DNA from: Cytophagales bacterium | GTDB taxonomy: Bacteria > Bacteroidota > Bacteroidia > Cytophagales > UBA9547 | Direction of reading: 5' to 3' | DNA: 64,000 nt | Assembly (NCBI GenBank): GCA_013297755.1 | Contig: JAAFIH010000008.1 | Span: 62,001 to 126,000, forward strand | Shown here: positions 16,646-25,623 of the stretch, in pieces | Layout of the letters: each line of letters begins with the position of its first letter | Numbering within the stretch: position 1 is the stretch's first letter | Translations under genes and position numbers: made by a program | The notes under the pieces: model-generated | What the model saw: only the letters and a program-made list of their open reading frames with translations | Told to the model about the DNA's origin: nothing | Databases searched by the model: none

Positions 16646-17272
16646 TTAGGGATTCAGTGTTTCGGAATATGCCACCACTGCTGCTATCTCTTGTGGTGAT
16701 AGGTGGTTAAATTTTGGCATACTACCTTTGCCATAAGTTACTATTTTTGTTTTTTCATCCTTAGAAAGCAACGAGGTTTTCAGATTTGCGGCACCTGCAA
16801 GGCCAGCATCCCCGTTTTCGCCATGGCACACCATACACTGTTTTTGGTACACTGCCAAGCCCAACAAAATTGTATTATCCGAACTTACTGTGGCTGGGTC
16901 TTTTTTGTAGCTGCGTTTCAGGCCTGCCTTTTGTACTTCGGCCAAACCATAACTTGCCACTATCAATACAAATGATAGCAAAGCCAACACTTTGTTGCCT
17001 TTCTTAAATCCTATCACAGCAAGTGGTATAGCTACAAACACACACACCAACTTTATCCAAAAAAACATACCCAACAATGGATTATTGATAGCCAAGTAAA
17101 TGCCTGTGGCCAAAAATGTAAAACTAATTATCATCTCTGGTACTTTGATTGCTTTGGTTATTTTTTGGAGTAATTCATTTTTGTTGATGACCAACAACAC
17201 TGTTTTTGTTAAATAAATAAGCAAAAACAACAAAACACTATATTTATGGATTAGAAAAATGGAACTATACAT
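16646..17272 (-). CDS. Membrane protein with C-terminal cytochrome c domain (SirB-like)
   Basis: The protein has 208 residues. The first 110 residues form about four hydrophobic helices starting IHKYSVLLFLLIYLTKTVLLV and resemble the SirB family. A class I cytochrome c domain follows, with the haem-binding CMVCH at 146-150 (CxxCH) and the distal ligand M185 in GKGSMPKF. The final helix is IAAVVAYSETL. The haem domain would face the periplasm and could pass electrons to a terminal oxidase or reductase. Fusion of a SirB-like membrane part to cytochrome c is known in Bacteroidota annotations, but its partner is not known. The gene is isolated between a small ORF and a repeat. Confidence 0.82.
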   Translation of the reverse strand: MYSSIFLIHKYSVLLFLLIYLTKTVLLVINKNELLQKITKAIKVPEMIISFTFLATGIYLAINNPLLGMFFWIKLVCVFVAIPLAVIGFKKGNKVLALLSFVLIVASYGLAEVQKAGLKRSYKKDPATVSSDNTILLGLAVYQKQCMVCHGENGDAGLAGAANLKTSLLSKDEKTKIVTYGKGSMPKFNHLSPQEIAAVVAYSETLNP

Positions 17273-17344
17273 GATTTTTTTATTAAAAATGATATGTCAA
17301 ATAAACACTATTTTTTTAAAACTGTTGCAAAATAATTAAAATAT

Positions 17345-17476
17345 TATACGTAACCGAAAAACAAATAGTACAATTTTATTTTAAACCCCACCCAAACCAA
17401 TTTCTGTTACGATGCCACAGAATCCAAGTGGGAGAAAAATTATAGGAATGTAATTTTAATTTTTCGGTTTGATATA
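17345..17476. repeat. Palindromic repeat, end type B with the short internal segment (B2)
   Basis: The ends TATACGTAACCGAAAAA and TTTTTCGGTTTGATATA are inverted copies. Relative to B1, the interior holds an extra CACCCAAACCAATTTCTG...CACAGAATCC segment before the common AAGTGGGAGAAAAATTATAGGA. The element separates the cytochrome gene from the polytopic membrane protein. Confidence 0.78.
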
Positions 17477-17507
17477 ATTTACTGAAAATGAATGATATGA
17501 GCAAAAG

Positions 17508-18902
17508 TTATACGATAGAAGTCAAAATATATTTTTTTATTGCTTTGAAATTTAAAAATATCATTACGAACAAATATGTTGGAATCAGCCAGCTAATTCT
17601 AGCTTGAAATCTATAGCAAACACTTGCTAAAGTTGCTGTTACAAAAGCATTTGCTACTACTATTAGCAAAATTAAAACAAATCCCTTGAGTTGATTTGCA
17701 GGAATTATTAAAGAAATATCTCTTAGTTTTATCAACATTAAAACTATACAAAGGCCTGAAAAATAAAAACTAAAAGTTGTAGCAACATTCAATAAGCTGA
17801 AGTCGATCGTTTGTCCCCATAAATTAAACGCCTGTCTTGAAAACATATAAGCTCTTTTTTCAGACTTAAAAAATTTACTTATTTCATTCATAGGCGGACA
17901 TTCTACACTTTTGAAGGCAATATCTGTTGGAATTTCAAAGCTATTTTGTAGCAGTTGCGAAAATGTAGATATAACTGCATTTTTAACAAACAAAATAGCA
18001 TAAGTTGGTTTTGAAACTACATCGACAATTATTTTTGAATATTCAGGTTTGGTGGCTTCCCAGCCTCCAGCCTTGTGCATAGGGCTGTTGTAATCAAATA
18101 AAAAATTACGACTTGTATAATTTGTTAAAGAATCTTTAAATTGATAAAAACTAAATTTTTGGGCACTTTCTTCTTCTGATAAATATTTTTCTAAAATACC
18201 AGTATCTAGGAGTCTTCCCATCAAAAATACATGTGCACCTTTGGTATAAATTATTCTTTTTTCGATTTTATAATTAATAGATAAAGTAATAATTATTCCC
18301 AAAAAAATAGCAATACTCAAATGTATAATTCTTGTAATCAATAGTTTAAAAGCTATAAAATGAATGAAAATCGCCCCTACTATAATTGAAACTAAAATCC
18401 ATACATTAGCATTGTGAACTGCTGTAGCAATGGCAATGATTAAAATAAATAACACCATTTCAGGTATTTTTATGGTAGGTTTGGTTAGAATAAAAATAGT
18501 TGCCAAACCTAGCATTGGTGTGAAAACATCAGGCATTATTTGGTTAGAATACCAAGCAATAGAGCTAAAAATTGTTAAAAAAGTAATAATTATCAAATAA
18601 GATTTTAATGTAATAGCAAAAAAATGTTTTAAAAACTTCCATAAAACATATAATAAAACTGAATTTTGAAACAAAACTACAAGCCACAATGTGCTAAACC
18701 AACTTGATTTTCTGATGATTAGCCAACCATATACACTGGGGCGGTCGTTTGGTATAAAAGGTGTCATTCCAGAACCTATATAAGTGCCAGAATCCCAATC
18801 TACAAATGGATAACCATTGTATAAGGCAGGTAGAGTAAAAATAAATACGCCAAATAAAAATACCAAAAATGGATAAAAGTATTTGTAAAAGGTATATTTC
18901 AA
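17508..18902 (-). CDS. Polytopic membrane protein of unknown function
   Basis: The protein has 464 residues with about ten hydrophobic segments throughout. An N-terminal helix is followed by an extracytoplasmic-looking loop with acidic and aromatic residues (YPFVDWDSGTYIGSG, then NDRPSVYGW), and another loop has YSNQIMPDVFTP. An acidic residue pair in the first outer loop after helix 1 is a feature of GT-C glycosyltransferases, which use lipid-linked sugars. This is only a structural analogy, because no family motif was recognised. A larger non-membrane loop lies at about 235-310. No neighbour hints at its role, and it has no partner gene on the same transcript. Confidence 0.7.
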   Translation of the reverse strand: MKYTFYKYFYPFLVFLFGVFIFTLPALYNGYPFVDWDSGTYIGSGMTPFIPNDRPSVYGWLIIRKSSWFSTLWLVVLFQNSVLLYVLWKFLKHFFAITLKSYLIIITFLTIFSSIAWYSNQIMPDVFTPMLGLATIFILTKPTIKIPEMVLFILIIAIATAVHNANVWILVSIIVGAIFIHFIAFKLLITRIIHLSIAIFLGIIITLSINYKIEKRIIYTKGAHVFLMGRLLDTGILEKYLSEEESAQKFSFYQFKDSLTNYTSRNFLFDYNSPMHKAGGWEATKPEYSKIIVDVVSKPTYAILFVKNAVISTFSQLLQNSFEIPTDIAFKSVECPPMNEISKFFKSEKRAYMFSRQAFNLWGQTIDFSLLNVATTFSFYFSGLCIVLMLIKLRDISLIIPANQLKGFVLILLIVVANAFVTATLASVCYRFQARISWLIPTYLFVMIFLNFKAIKKYILTSIV

Positions 18903-18979
18903 AGATATTTTTTAATTTAGTGAGTAATTTGGCTTAAAATAATACAAAATATTTTCTTTTTAATTTTATTAACATATTC

Positions 18980-20452
18980 TTACATATACTTTCCATTTCT
19001 GCAAATTCTTACGTTGATATGTTTAGCAAATACATAAGGTTTGTAAATAGACTTATCCAATAGCACTCTCAAACACTCTTGCACACCCTCAATAATGGAG
19101 GGATGTGGATGTATCATTTCGGCTAGGGTTTCTATGCCTTTGTCAAAAGCCATAAGCAAAGCCACTGCTTGTATGGCACTAGAGGCATGTTCGCCCAGGG
19201 CTCTCATGCCAAGTACACGCATTTCGGCATCGTCTGTTACCAATATTTTGAAAAATCCTTGTGTATTTCGCATAGCAATAGCTCTAGAGATGGCATCGTA
19301 CTGCACGGTGGCTACTTTAAAATTCAATCCTTTGGCAAGAGCTTGAGTTTCGTTGAGGCCCACCCCAGCAGTTTCTGGATTTAGAAACATGATGGTAGAA
19401 ATGTTGTCGTACCTTAATTTTTTGGTTTCGTTGTTGTATATCATTTCTACGGCATGTCTTCCCTCTAGTTCGCCAACATTGACAAGGGCAATATCGGCTG
19501 TGAGGTCGCCCACGGCATATATGTTGGGTACACTTGTTTTGGTGTTGTCGTCTTCTATAAAACCACGTTTATTGAGGCTTACGCCCACATTTTCGAGTCC
19601 TAGAGTTTCTATATTAGGTACACGACCTACCGAAATTAATGCTTTTTCGACTTCAAAGATTTCGCATTTATTATCTGGAAAACAAAGCTCATATCTTACT
19701 TTTCCATCAACCACTTTCATTTCTTTTAATTCAGCATTTTTGTGAATGGTAATGCCATTTTTCTTAAAATTCTCTTCTAAAACTGCCGAAATATCTATGT
19801 CTTCGAAGGGTAATATGCGGTCGTCTTTTGATATTAAATGAACCCTAGTTTTGCCGAAATTGCTAAACATGGCTGCATATTCGCAACCAATTACGCCTGC
19901 TCCCAGAATGACTAAACTTTCTGGGAAATCGTCAAAATTATTGATTCCATCGCTTGTTACGATTACTTTTTCGTCTATGGCAATATGTGGCAAATAGCGT
20001 GGGCGGCTACCAGTGGCTAGTATTATATTTTCTGCAAATATGGTTGTGGTGCCTTCAGCAGATTTGATGGCTACTTCATGTTGATTGACTAGGCTTGCAG
20101 TGCCAGTCATCAAATCAAAAGGAATCGTGCTTGAATGTTTTTCTAACAAAAGTAGGTGTTCGAGCATTTGATTGCTACGCTCGGTTTCGGCTGCCCTAAC
20201 TTCGGCAATGACAGCTTTGTAGGTGGGTACTTCATATTTTTTGCCAAATTTGGTTGCTTGGTTTTTTTCCGAAAGTATGTCGTGGGATATTTCCCACATA
20301 GTTTTAGAGGCCAATGCACCATTGAAAACGCCTGCTCCACCCAGCTTGTTTTTTTCTATCAATAGTACACTTTTTTTAAAATCTAGTGTACGCATGGCTG
20401 CTGCGTATCCCGCTGGGCCACCACCTATGACACATACATCGTATTTTTTCAT
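18980..20452 (-). CDS. Dihydrolipoamide dehydrogenase-like flavoprotein lacking the redox-active cysteines
   Basis: The protein has 490 residues of the class I pyridine-nucleotide disulfide oxidoreductase fold. The FAD motif GGGPAGYAAA is at 10-19, the NAD motif is GAGVIGCEYAA near 190, and the second FAD motif is IYAVGDLT. The dimerisation domain ends in HPHPSIIEGVQE, which keeps the His-Glu pair. At the place where Lpd has GGTCLNVGCIPSK, this protein reads GGAGVFNGALASK (38-50), so both cysteines are replaced (Gly41, Ala46). It therefore cannot do disulfide chemistry in the usual way and may act as an NAD(P)H:quinone-type or other flavin oxidoreductase. It is not in an operon with 2-oxoacid dehydrogenase genes. 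Confidence 0.85.
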   Translation of the reverse strand: MKKYDVCVIGGGPAGYAAAMRTLDFKKSVLLIEKNKLGGAGVFNGALASKTMWEISHDILSEKNQATKFGKKYEVPTYKAVIAEVRAAETERSNQMLEHLLLLEKHSSTIPFDLMTGTASLVNQHEVAIKSAEGTTTIFAENIILATGSRPRYLPHIAIDEKVIVTSDGINNFDDFPESLVILGAGVIGCEYAAMFSNFGKTRVHLISKDDRILPFEDIDISAVLEENFKKNGITIHKNAELKEMKVVDGKVRYELCFPDNKCEIFEVEKALISVGRVPNIETLGLENVGVSLNKRGFIEDDNTKTSVPNIYAVGDLTADIALVNVGELEGRHAVEMIYNNETKKLRYDNISTIMFLNPETAGVGLNETQALAKGLNFKVATVQYDAISRAIAMRNTQGFFKILVTDDAEMRVLGMRALGEHASSAIQAVALLMAFDKGIETLAEMIHPHPSIIEGVQECLRVLLDKSIYKPYVFAKHINVRICRNGKYM

Positions 20453-20522
20453 AAAAAATAAATTTTTAGCAAAATAGAAAAATTAAACTAATAATAGATA
20501 ATTCACTCAAAAAAATTAAATC

Positions 20523-20557
20523 AAAAAGGTGTTGTCTTACACAAACAACACCTTTTT
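20523..20557 (-). terminator. Rho-independent terminator of the peroxiredoxin gene
   Basis: AAAAAGGTGTTGT (20523-20535) and ACAACACCTTTTT (20545-20557) form a perfect 13-base-pair stem with a 9-base loop, 61 bases past the peroxiredoxin stop. Confidence 0.85.
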
Positions 20558-20617
20558 GGAATAATAAAAACTACGTTTAAAACAAAAATTTTAACTATCA
20601 ATAAGCAAAAATTAAGA

Positions 20618-21247
20618 TTAATGTTTTGCCAAATAATCAGCAGTGCTTTTTACAGAGGCCTGCATGGCATCTTTGCCTTCGCTCCAGTTGGCAGGACAAA
20701 CCTCGCCATGGGTATCGTTATGAATTATAGCATCTAAAGTTCTTATTTTCTCGTCTATACTACGACCAATAGGGAAAAAATTGATCTCTTCGTGCATCAC
20801 TACACCTGCTTTGTTTATCAAAAATGTGCCTCTAAAAGCAATAGGAGCACCTTCAAAAATCATTTCGCCTTCTTCGTTGTAGGCATACTGGCCACCAAGT
20901 ACACCATAGTTGGTAGAAATAGTTTTGGCTGTATCAGCAACGATTGGGAATTTTACACCTTCGATACCACCTTTATTTTTGGGTACAGAAAGCCAAGCAA
21001 GATGCGAATTTTCGGTATCTGTACTGCAACCTATGACTGCACAACCACGTTTTTCAAATTCGGCAACTTTTGCTTGAAAAGCATGAATTTCGGTAGGGCA
21101 TACAAAGGTAAAATCTTTAGGATAAAAAAATAAGCAAACGTATTTTTTGCCTATATAATCGCCAATATTAAAATTTTCTACAATCTCGTCTCCATTTACG
21201 ACTGCGGTTGCAGTAAATAATGGTGCTTTTTTTCCAACTAATGACAT
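20618..21247 (-). CDS. Typical 2-Cys peroxiredoxin (AhpC/Prx1 type)
   Basis: The protein has 209 residues from the ATG at 21247 (MSLVGKKAPLF). An upstream in-frame start at 21286 would add a basic 13-residue tail and would lie inside the predicted promoter. The peroxidatic cysteine is C50 in FYPKDFTFVCPTE, the conserved Arg is in FRGTFLI, and the resolving cysteine is C184 in HGEVCPANW. GGxG-type (GVLGGQ) and C-terminal helix features are those of AhpC-like enzymes. It reduces hydrogen peroxide and organic or peroxynitrite peroxides with thioredoxin or AhpF as donor. No ahpF is adjacent. The gene has its own promoter and terminator. Confidence 0.95.
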   Translation of the reverse strand: MSLVGKKAPLFTATAVVNGDEIVENFNIGDYIGKKYVCLFFYPKDFTFVCPTEIHAFQAKVAEFEKRGCAVIGCSTDTENSHLAWLSVPKNKGGIEGVKFPIVADTAKTISTNYGVLGGQYAYNEEGEMIFEGAPIAFRGTFLINKAGVVMHEEINFFPIGRSIDEKIRTLDAIIHNDTHGEVCPANWSEGKDAMQASVKSTADYLAKH

Positions 21248-21283
21248 AATTTTATTTTTAAATTTAAGTTTTGTTAATAAACG

Positions 21284-21317
21284 CAAATATAACTACACTG
21301 CCCTAATTTTGGTTCAA
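21284..21317 (-). promoter_or_regulatory. Bacteroidota-type promoter of the peroxiredoxin gene
   Basis: On the minus strand TATATTTG (21291-21284) is preceded by TTG (21317-21315) with a 23-base spacer. The -7 element is a perfect match, but the spacing is longer than usual. The start codon lies 36 bases downstream. Confidence 0.5.
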
Positions 21318-21492
21318 AAATCAGAAAAAGATTTTGTGATTTGAATCCAAGATTGAATACAAGAAACTTCATAAACAAACTATTTATTCCAAAAAACTTA
21401 CTTTTTTTTTCTAAACACAAAGGCAAACTAAAACTAAAGTTATGGGTTAAAAAAAAGAATCTAAAGAAAAATATTATTAGCATTTAAGAATC

Positions 21493-21581
21493 ATTGTCGT
21501 TTACTTAAGCAATTTTTATTGCCTCTACCTTAGTTTTTCTCCAAAGGAAAAAGACTAACTGAATCTTAAGTAAACGACATT
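21493..21581 (-). repeat. Palindromic repeat, end type A (A4)
   Basis: This copy is 89 bases long. Its ends ATTGTCGTTTACTTAAG and CTTAAGTAAACGACATT are near-perfect inverted repeats. The interior (TTATTGCCTCTACCTTAG, then CCAAAGGAAAAAGAC) is the reverse complement of A5. It sits just beyond the pyrophosphatase stop. Confidence 0.8.
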
Positions 21582-21616
21582 AATTTAGGTATTGAAAATT
21601 CACTTAAAAGATAAAT

Positions 21617-24232
21617 TTACTTTTCCATAATTCTTACATCTATTCTGCGATTTTTGGCTTTGCCTTCATCAGTATCGTTGGTTGCTACTGGATATTGTTC
21701 GCCATATCCTTCGGCATCGAGTTTAGCGGCATCAACCCCAAGTTTTATAAGCTCAACTTTTACAGCACTTGCTCTGTCTTGTGATAATCCCAAATTAAAA
21801 TTTGGGTCGCCTACATTATCTGTGTAGCCACCCAATTTGAGTTTTACTTTTGGGTAAGCTGCCAAAATAGCCACAATATTTGCTAATTGTGATTGAGATT
21901 GAGGTTGCAATGTAGCACTTCCTGTTTCAAAAACCAGTCTGTCGAATGTAAACCAACTGGTTTTGTTTACTACACTATCAGGCGATGCTATAAAGTTGAT
22001 TAACTTACTTTCTATACCATTTTCAGCTCCTTTTATTTTAATATCACCAGGCAACGAAAATTGCGGTAGAATAGAATTATCAACTACATTTAAAGATTCT
22101 GTGGTTGGTTTTACATCTATTTTGGCAGTTTTGCTGCCAATTCCTACAAGGGATGGAGCGATTACAAGCGAAACTATTGACATCAATTTTATTAAAATAT
22201 TCATCGATGGACCAGAAGTATCTTTGAAAGGATCGCCTACGGTGTCGCCAGTTACGGCTGCCTTGTGAGGATCAGATTTTTTGTAATACATTTGCCCATT
22301 GATTAAAACGCCTTTTTCAAACGATTTTTTGGCATTATCCCAAGCTCCACCAGCATTGGATTGGAAAATGGCCATCAAAACACCTGATACTGTAACTCCT
22401 GCCAAAAGACCACCCAAAACTTCGGGGCCAAACAAGAAACCAACAACGATGGGCGAAATAAGTGCAATGGCACCTGGTAATATCATTTCTCTGATAGCTG
22501 CTTCTGTTGAAATGGCCACACATTTGTCGTATTCGGGTTTTCCAGTGCCTTCTAATATGCCAGGGATTTCACGAAATTGTCTGCGTACTTCTTCTACCAT
22601 TTTCATGGCTGCCCGCCCCACAGCGGCTATACACATAGCCGAAAACACAAAAGGAATCATGGCTCCTACAAATAACCCAGCTAAAACTTCGGCTTTGTAT
22701 ATATCAATAGCGTTGATACCTGCCAAACCTACAAAAGCTGCAAAAAGTGCCAACGATGTAAGAGCGGCCGAAGCTATGGCAAACCCTTTGCCAGTGGCTG
22801 CAGTGGTATTGCCAACGGCATCTAAAATATCGGTTTTTTCTCTTACTTCGGCTGGTAAATGGCTCATTTCTGCTATACCACCTGCATTATCAGCTATGGG
22901 TCCAAAGGCATCTATGGCTAATTGCATACCTGTAGTAGCCATCATGCCTGCGGCTGCTATGGATACGCCATATAATCCTGCAAAAAAGTAAGATAAATAA
23001 ATACCTGAAGCCAAAACCATTATTGGTGCTGCTGTACTCATCATACCTACCGAAAGTCCACCAATGATATTGGTGGCATGGCCTGTTGCCGATTGACGTA
23101 TGATACTCAAAACGGGAGCTTTGCCCATGGCTGTATAGTATTCTGTAATCATAGATATAAGTGTACCAACTACCAAACCAGTAATAATTGCCCAATATAC
23201 GCCCATAGATGTAAATTCAAAACCACGTAAAATTAGGGTTGGTGGCAAAATCATTTTTACTAAAAAAAACGAACCCACAGCAGTAAGAATTACAGAGGCA
23301 TAATTGCCCAGATTAAGTGCTGCTTGCACATTGCCACCTTCTTTGATGCGTACAAAAAATGTACCAATGATAGAAAAAATGATACCAAAACCAGCAATAG
23401 CCATAGGTAATAATATGGGTGATAATCCACCAAAAGCATCTGAAGCAAAAGTTTCTCGGCCAAGCACCATAGTAGCCAACACAGTAGCTACATAAGAGCC
23501 AAACAAATCGGCACCCATGCCGGCCACATCGCCTACATTGTCGCCCACATTGTCGGCAATGGTGGCTGGGTTTCGTGGGTCGTCTTCGGGTATGCCAGCC
23601 TCTACTTTTCCTACCAAATCGGCTCCTACATCGGCCGCTTTGGTGTAGATACCACCACCCACACGGGCAAACAAAGCAATGGATTCGGCCCCTAACGAAA
23701 ACCCAGTGAGCACTTCTAAGGCTCGTTCCATGCCAAGACTATCGGCACTTTGGCCATCGGCAAATAATTTGTAAAAAATAATAAAAAGTGTGCCAAGACC
23801 CATCACGGCAAGGCCAGCCACGCCCATACCCATTACACTACCGCCCGTAAACGATACTTTGAGGGCTTGCGACAAGCTTGTTTTGGCGGCTTGTGCCGTG
23901 CGTACATTGGCTTTGGTGGCCACTTTCATGCCAATATAACCTGCCAATGCCGAAAAAACTGCTCCAATTATAAAAGATCCTACAATGATTGGGTGCGATT
24001 TTTCGTTTGATGAGCTAAGCCAAAACAACAAAACACAGGCTATGATTACAAAATAAGACATTACTTTGTACTCGGCTTTGAGAAACGCCATGGCCCCATC
24101 TGCAATAGCTTCTGCTATATTTTTCATAGTATTGTCGCCTGCATCTTGCCTCGAAACCCACTTGGATTGCACCAAAGCATACAACAAAGAGGCCAGCCCT
24201 AACAATGGAACTGCATAAAATAGGATATTCAT
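21617..24232 (-). CDS. hppA: Membrane pyrophosphatase (HppA) fused to a C-terminal OmpA domain
   Basis: The protein has 871 residues. Residues 1 to about 690 are a 16-helix ion-translocating pyrophosphatase. They carry the substrate motifs [13 protein letters not shown] and [20 protein letters not shown] and the [11 protein letters not shown] and [10 protein letters not shown] segments. The Ala in GNTTAAxGKG is typical of potassium-dependent enzymes, in which potassium-independent ones have Lys. About 690-760 is a linker with one more hydrophobic stretch. From about 760 to the end there is an OmpA/MotB-type peptidoglycan-binding domain ([43 protein letters not shown]). The pump couples pyrophosphate hydrolysis to H+ or Na+ export. 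The added domain could tether it to the cell wall. Confidence 0.93.
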   Translation of the reverse strand: MNILFYAVPLLGLASLLYALVQSKWVSRQDAGDNTMKNIAEAIADGAMAFLKAEYKVMSYFVIIACVLLFWLSSSNEKSHPIIVGSFIIGAVFSALAGYIGMKVATKANVRTAQAAKTSLSQALKVSFTGGSVMGMGVAGLAVMGLGTLFIIFYKLFADGQSADSLGMERALEVLTGFSLGAESIALFARVGGGIYTKAADVGADLVGKVEAGIPEDDPRNPATIADNVGDNVGDVAGMGADLFGSYVATVLATMVLGRETFASDAFGGLSPILLPMAIAGFGIIFSIIGTFFVRIKEGGNVQAALNLGNYASVILTAVGSFFLVKMILPPTLILRGFEFTSMGVYWAIITGLVVGTLISMITEYYTAMGKAPVLSIIRQSATGHATNIIGGLSVGMMSTAAPIMVLASGIYLSYFFAGLYGVSIAAAGMMATTGMQLAIDAFGPIADNAGGIAEMSHLPAEVREKTDILDAVGNTTAATGKGFAIASAALTSLALFAAFVGLAGINAIDIYKAEVLAGLFVGAMIPFVFSAMCIAAVGRAAMKMVEEVRRQFREIPGILEGTGKPEYDKCVAISTEAAIREMILPGAIALISPIVVGFLFGPEVLGGLLAGVTVSGVLMAIFQSNAGGAWDNAKKSFEKGVLINGQMYYKKSDPHKAAVTGDTVGDPFKDTSGPSMNILIKLMSIVSLVIAPSLVGIGSKTAKIDVKPTTESLNVVDNSILPQFSLPGDIKIKGAENGIESKLINFIASPDSVVNKTSWFTFDRLVFETGSATLQPQSQSQLANIVAILAAYPKVKLKLGGYTDNVGDPNFNLGLSQDRASAVKVELIKLGVDAAKLDAEGYGEQYPVATNDTDEGKAKNRRIDVRIMEK

Positions 24233-24277
24233 ACGTTTAAATTTATTAGATTATTAATATTAATTATAAAAATTGTA

Positions 24278-24305
24278 CAAATATAATATTTATTTTGATT
24301 TGCAA
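24278..24305 (-). promoter_or_regulatory. Probable promoter of hppA
   Basis: The minus strand carries TATATTTG (24285-24278) with TTG at 24305-24303, spacer 17. The -7 element is a full match, and the spacing is shorter than the usual 19-21. The start codon lies 45 bases downstream. Confidence 0.45.
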
Positions 24306-24345
24306 AAGTATGCTCAAAAGTATTTGAGATTTATTTTTAAAAAGG

Positions 24346-24475
24346 TTAAGGGGTAATGGTTAATGGTTAATGGTTAAGGGTTAAGGGTTAAGGGTTAATG
24401 GTTAATGATTAATGATTATTGATTATTGATTATTGATTATTGATTATTGATTCTTGATTAATGGTTAATGGTTAT
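24346..24475. repeat. Heptamer tandem repeat (TTAAKGG/TTATTGA)
   Basis: About eighteen consecutive 7-base units run through this stretch. They pass from TTAAGGG and TTAATGG into TTAATGA, then five copies of TTATTGA, and back to TTAATGG. The seven-base period is kept while the unit changes, so the array grew by slippage and then diverged. It is not in a gene. Confidence 0.9.
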
Positions 24476-24542
24476 AAACTTTGAAAAAAAAATCTTTTTA
24501 TCATTAAAAAGCGGATTTGTATGTAGGGCAAAGGCATTTAAA

Positions 24543-24680
24543 AAAATTGAAATAAAACTATCTATTTTTTTAATACCTCCACCCTAAAACCAATTTTGGT
24601 GCCGCAGATTCGTGGCTCAAAACTTTCGTTTTGCCCTATTGTCGCAGCATCCAAACAAATGGATTTTAATTTCAATTATT
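24543..24680. repeat. Copy of the shared internal segment in another inverted-repeat context
   Basis: CACCCTAAAACCAATTTTGG is followed by GGCTCAAAACTTTCGTTTTG and GCATCC, matching the internal segment of elements C1 and B3. The outer bases AAATTGAAATAAAA and TTTTAATTTCAATT form a weak inverted repeat unlike types A to C. Ends are approximate. Confidence 0.5.
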
Positions 24681-24763
24681 GAAAAAAACAACTATTTTAG
24701 TAATATTTTACACTTTTATATAAGATTTTTTAAATACATTTTCCTTAAAATGAAATACTTTTC

Positions 24764-25591
24764 TTACTTAATCACAATTTTTTTGATTATACTACCTGCT
24801 TTAAGTGTATACATTCCACTTGGCAAACCTTCTATATGATGAATTTCATTTTTTATTTTGGATGTGTATTTTTCATTGCCTAGCATATCAAATACTTGGA
24901 TATCAATGGCTTGTATAGAAACTACTTGTATGCTTTGGGAGGCAGGATTAGGGTAAATTTGGATTTGTAGCTGGCTTGAATTTTGGTTGATGCTTGTTAC
25001 AGAAACAATACAATCACTATAATTTGGATTTGAATAAACTATGCTACCATTTTGTTTGAAACATACCAGCTCTACACTACCACAGTTGCAGGTAGGTTGC
25101 CAGTAAAATGGACCAACTAAACTTCTATTTATTGCGCCTATACCCTCTATATATTCTTCGGCCGATGTCAAAACCCATTTTTTTCTGTTTGTGTTTGATA
25201 CTAATTGAGATGTTGTAGTATAAACAGATTTCACAAAGTCTGCCCCAGAAAAGCTACCTTGTACTGATAACGAAAAATCATAAATGACTTCTTCATTAAA
25301 ATTATTTCCCAAAACAGAAGTTATCATTAATATTTTATCATTTTCGGATCTTAAATAATTTGTTTTTAATTGATTTGAACTAGAAACCGTTAATACCGAA
25401 AACACTTTGCCACCAATCGTAAACAAAGCGTCTGTATATCCCATAGATGAGGTTGTAACAGTAACTGGTGCGTTTGAACCTGTATAATGGGCATATATCC
25501 AACTGGCATTTGATGTAGGAAATGAATAATTTACCTGTGCTTTTAAGCCAAAAGTACAGGTGAGGATGAGGCATATTTGTATATATTTCAT
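24764..25591 (-). CDS. Secreted protein with T9SS C-terminal sorting domain
   Basis: The protein has 275 residues. A signal peptide (about 1-18, ending LKAQ) is followed by a 170-residue region of unknown fold with an aromatic/Ser/Thr-rich composition. It contains a CNCGSVELVC cluster near 167, suggesting a disulfide-stabilised domain. The last 75 residues form a Por-type sorting domain (QIYPNPASQSIQV, VFDMLGNEKYTSKI, LPSGMYTLKAGSIIKKIVIK). Such domains direct export by the type IX system and are removed or attached at the surface. No catalytic motif is visible. It lies at the end of the minus-strand secreted-protein block, 32 bases after another sorted protein. Confidence 0.82.
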   Translation of the reverse strand: MKYIQICLILTCTFGLKAQVNYSFPTSNASWIYAHYTGSNAPVTVTTSSMGYTDALFTIGGKVFSVLTVSSSNQLKTNYLRSENDKILMITSVLGNNFNEEVIYDFSLSVQGSFSGADFVKSVYTTTSQLVSNTNRKKWVLTSAEEYIEGIGAINRSLVGPFYWQPTCNCGSVELVCFKQNGSIVYSNPNYSDCIVSVTSINQNSSQLQIQIYPNPASQSIQVVSIQAIDIQVFDMLGNEKYTSKIKNEIHHIEGLPSGMYTLKAGSIIKKIVIK

Positions 25592-25623
25592 GGTTTATTA
25601 TATATTTTATTGACAACTTGATT

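Noticed and set aside
19353-19745. Open plus-strand frame opposite the Lpd-like gene
   Set aside because: It is a shadow of a conserved flavoprotein frame, without a signal or motif.
22299-22991. Open plus-strand frame of 230 codons opposite hppA
   Set aside because: It lies fully inside the pyrophosphatase coding region, which has all catalytic motifs. The Ala/Gly-rich membrane code makes the antisense strand stop-poor.
24346-24475. CRISPR array
   Set aside because: The period is seven bases with no spacers. It is a simple tandem repeat.
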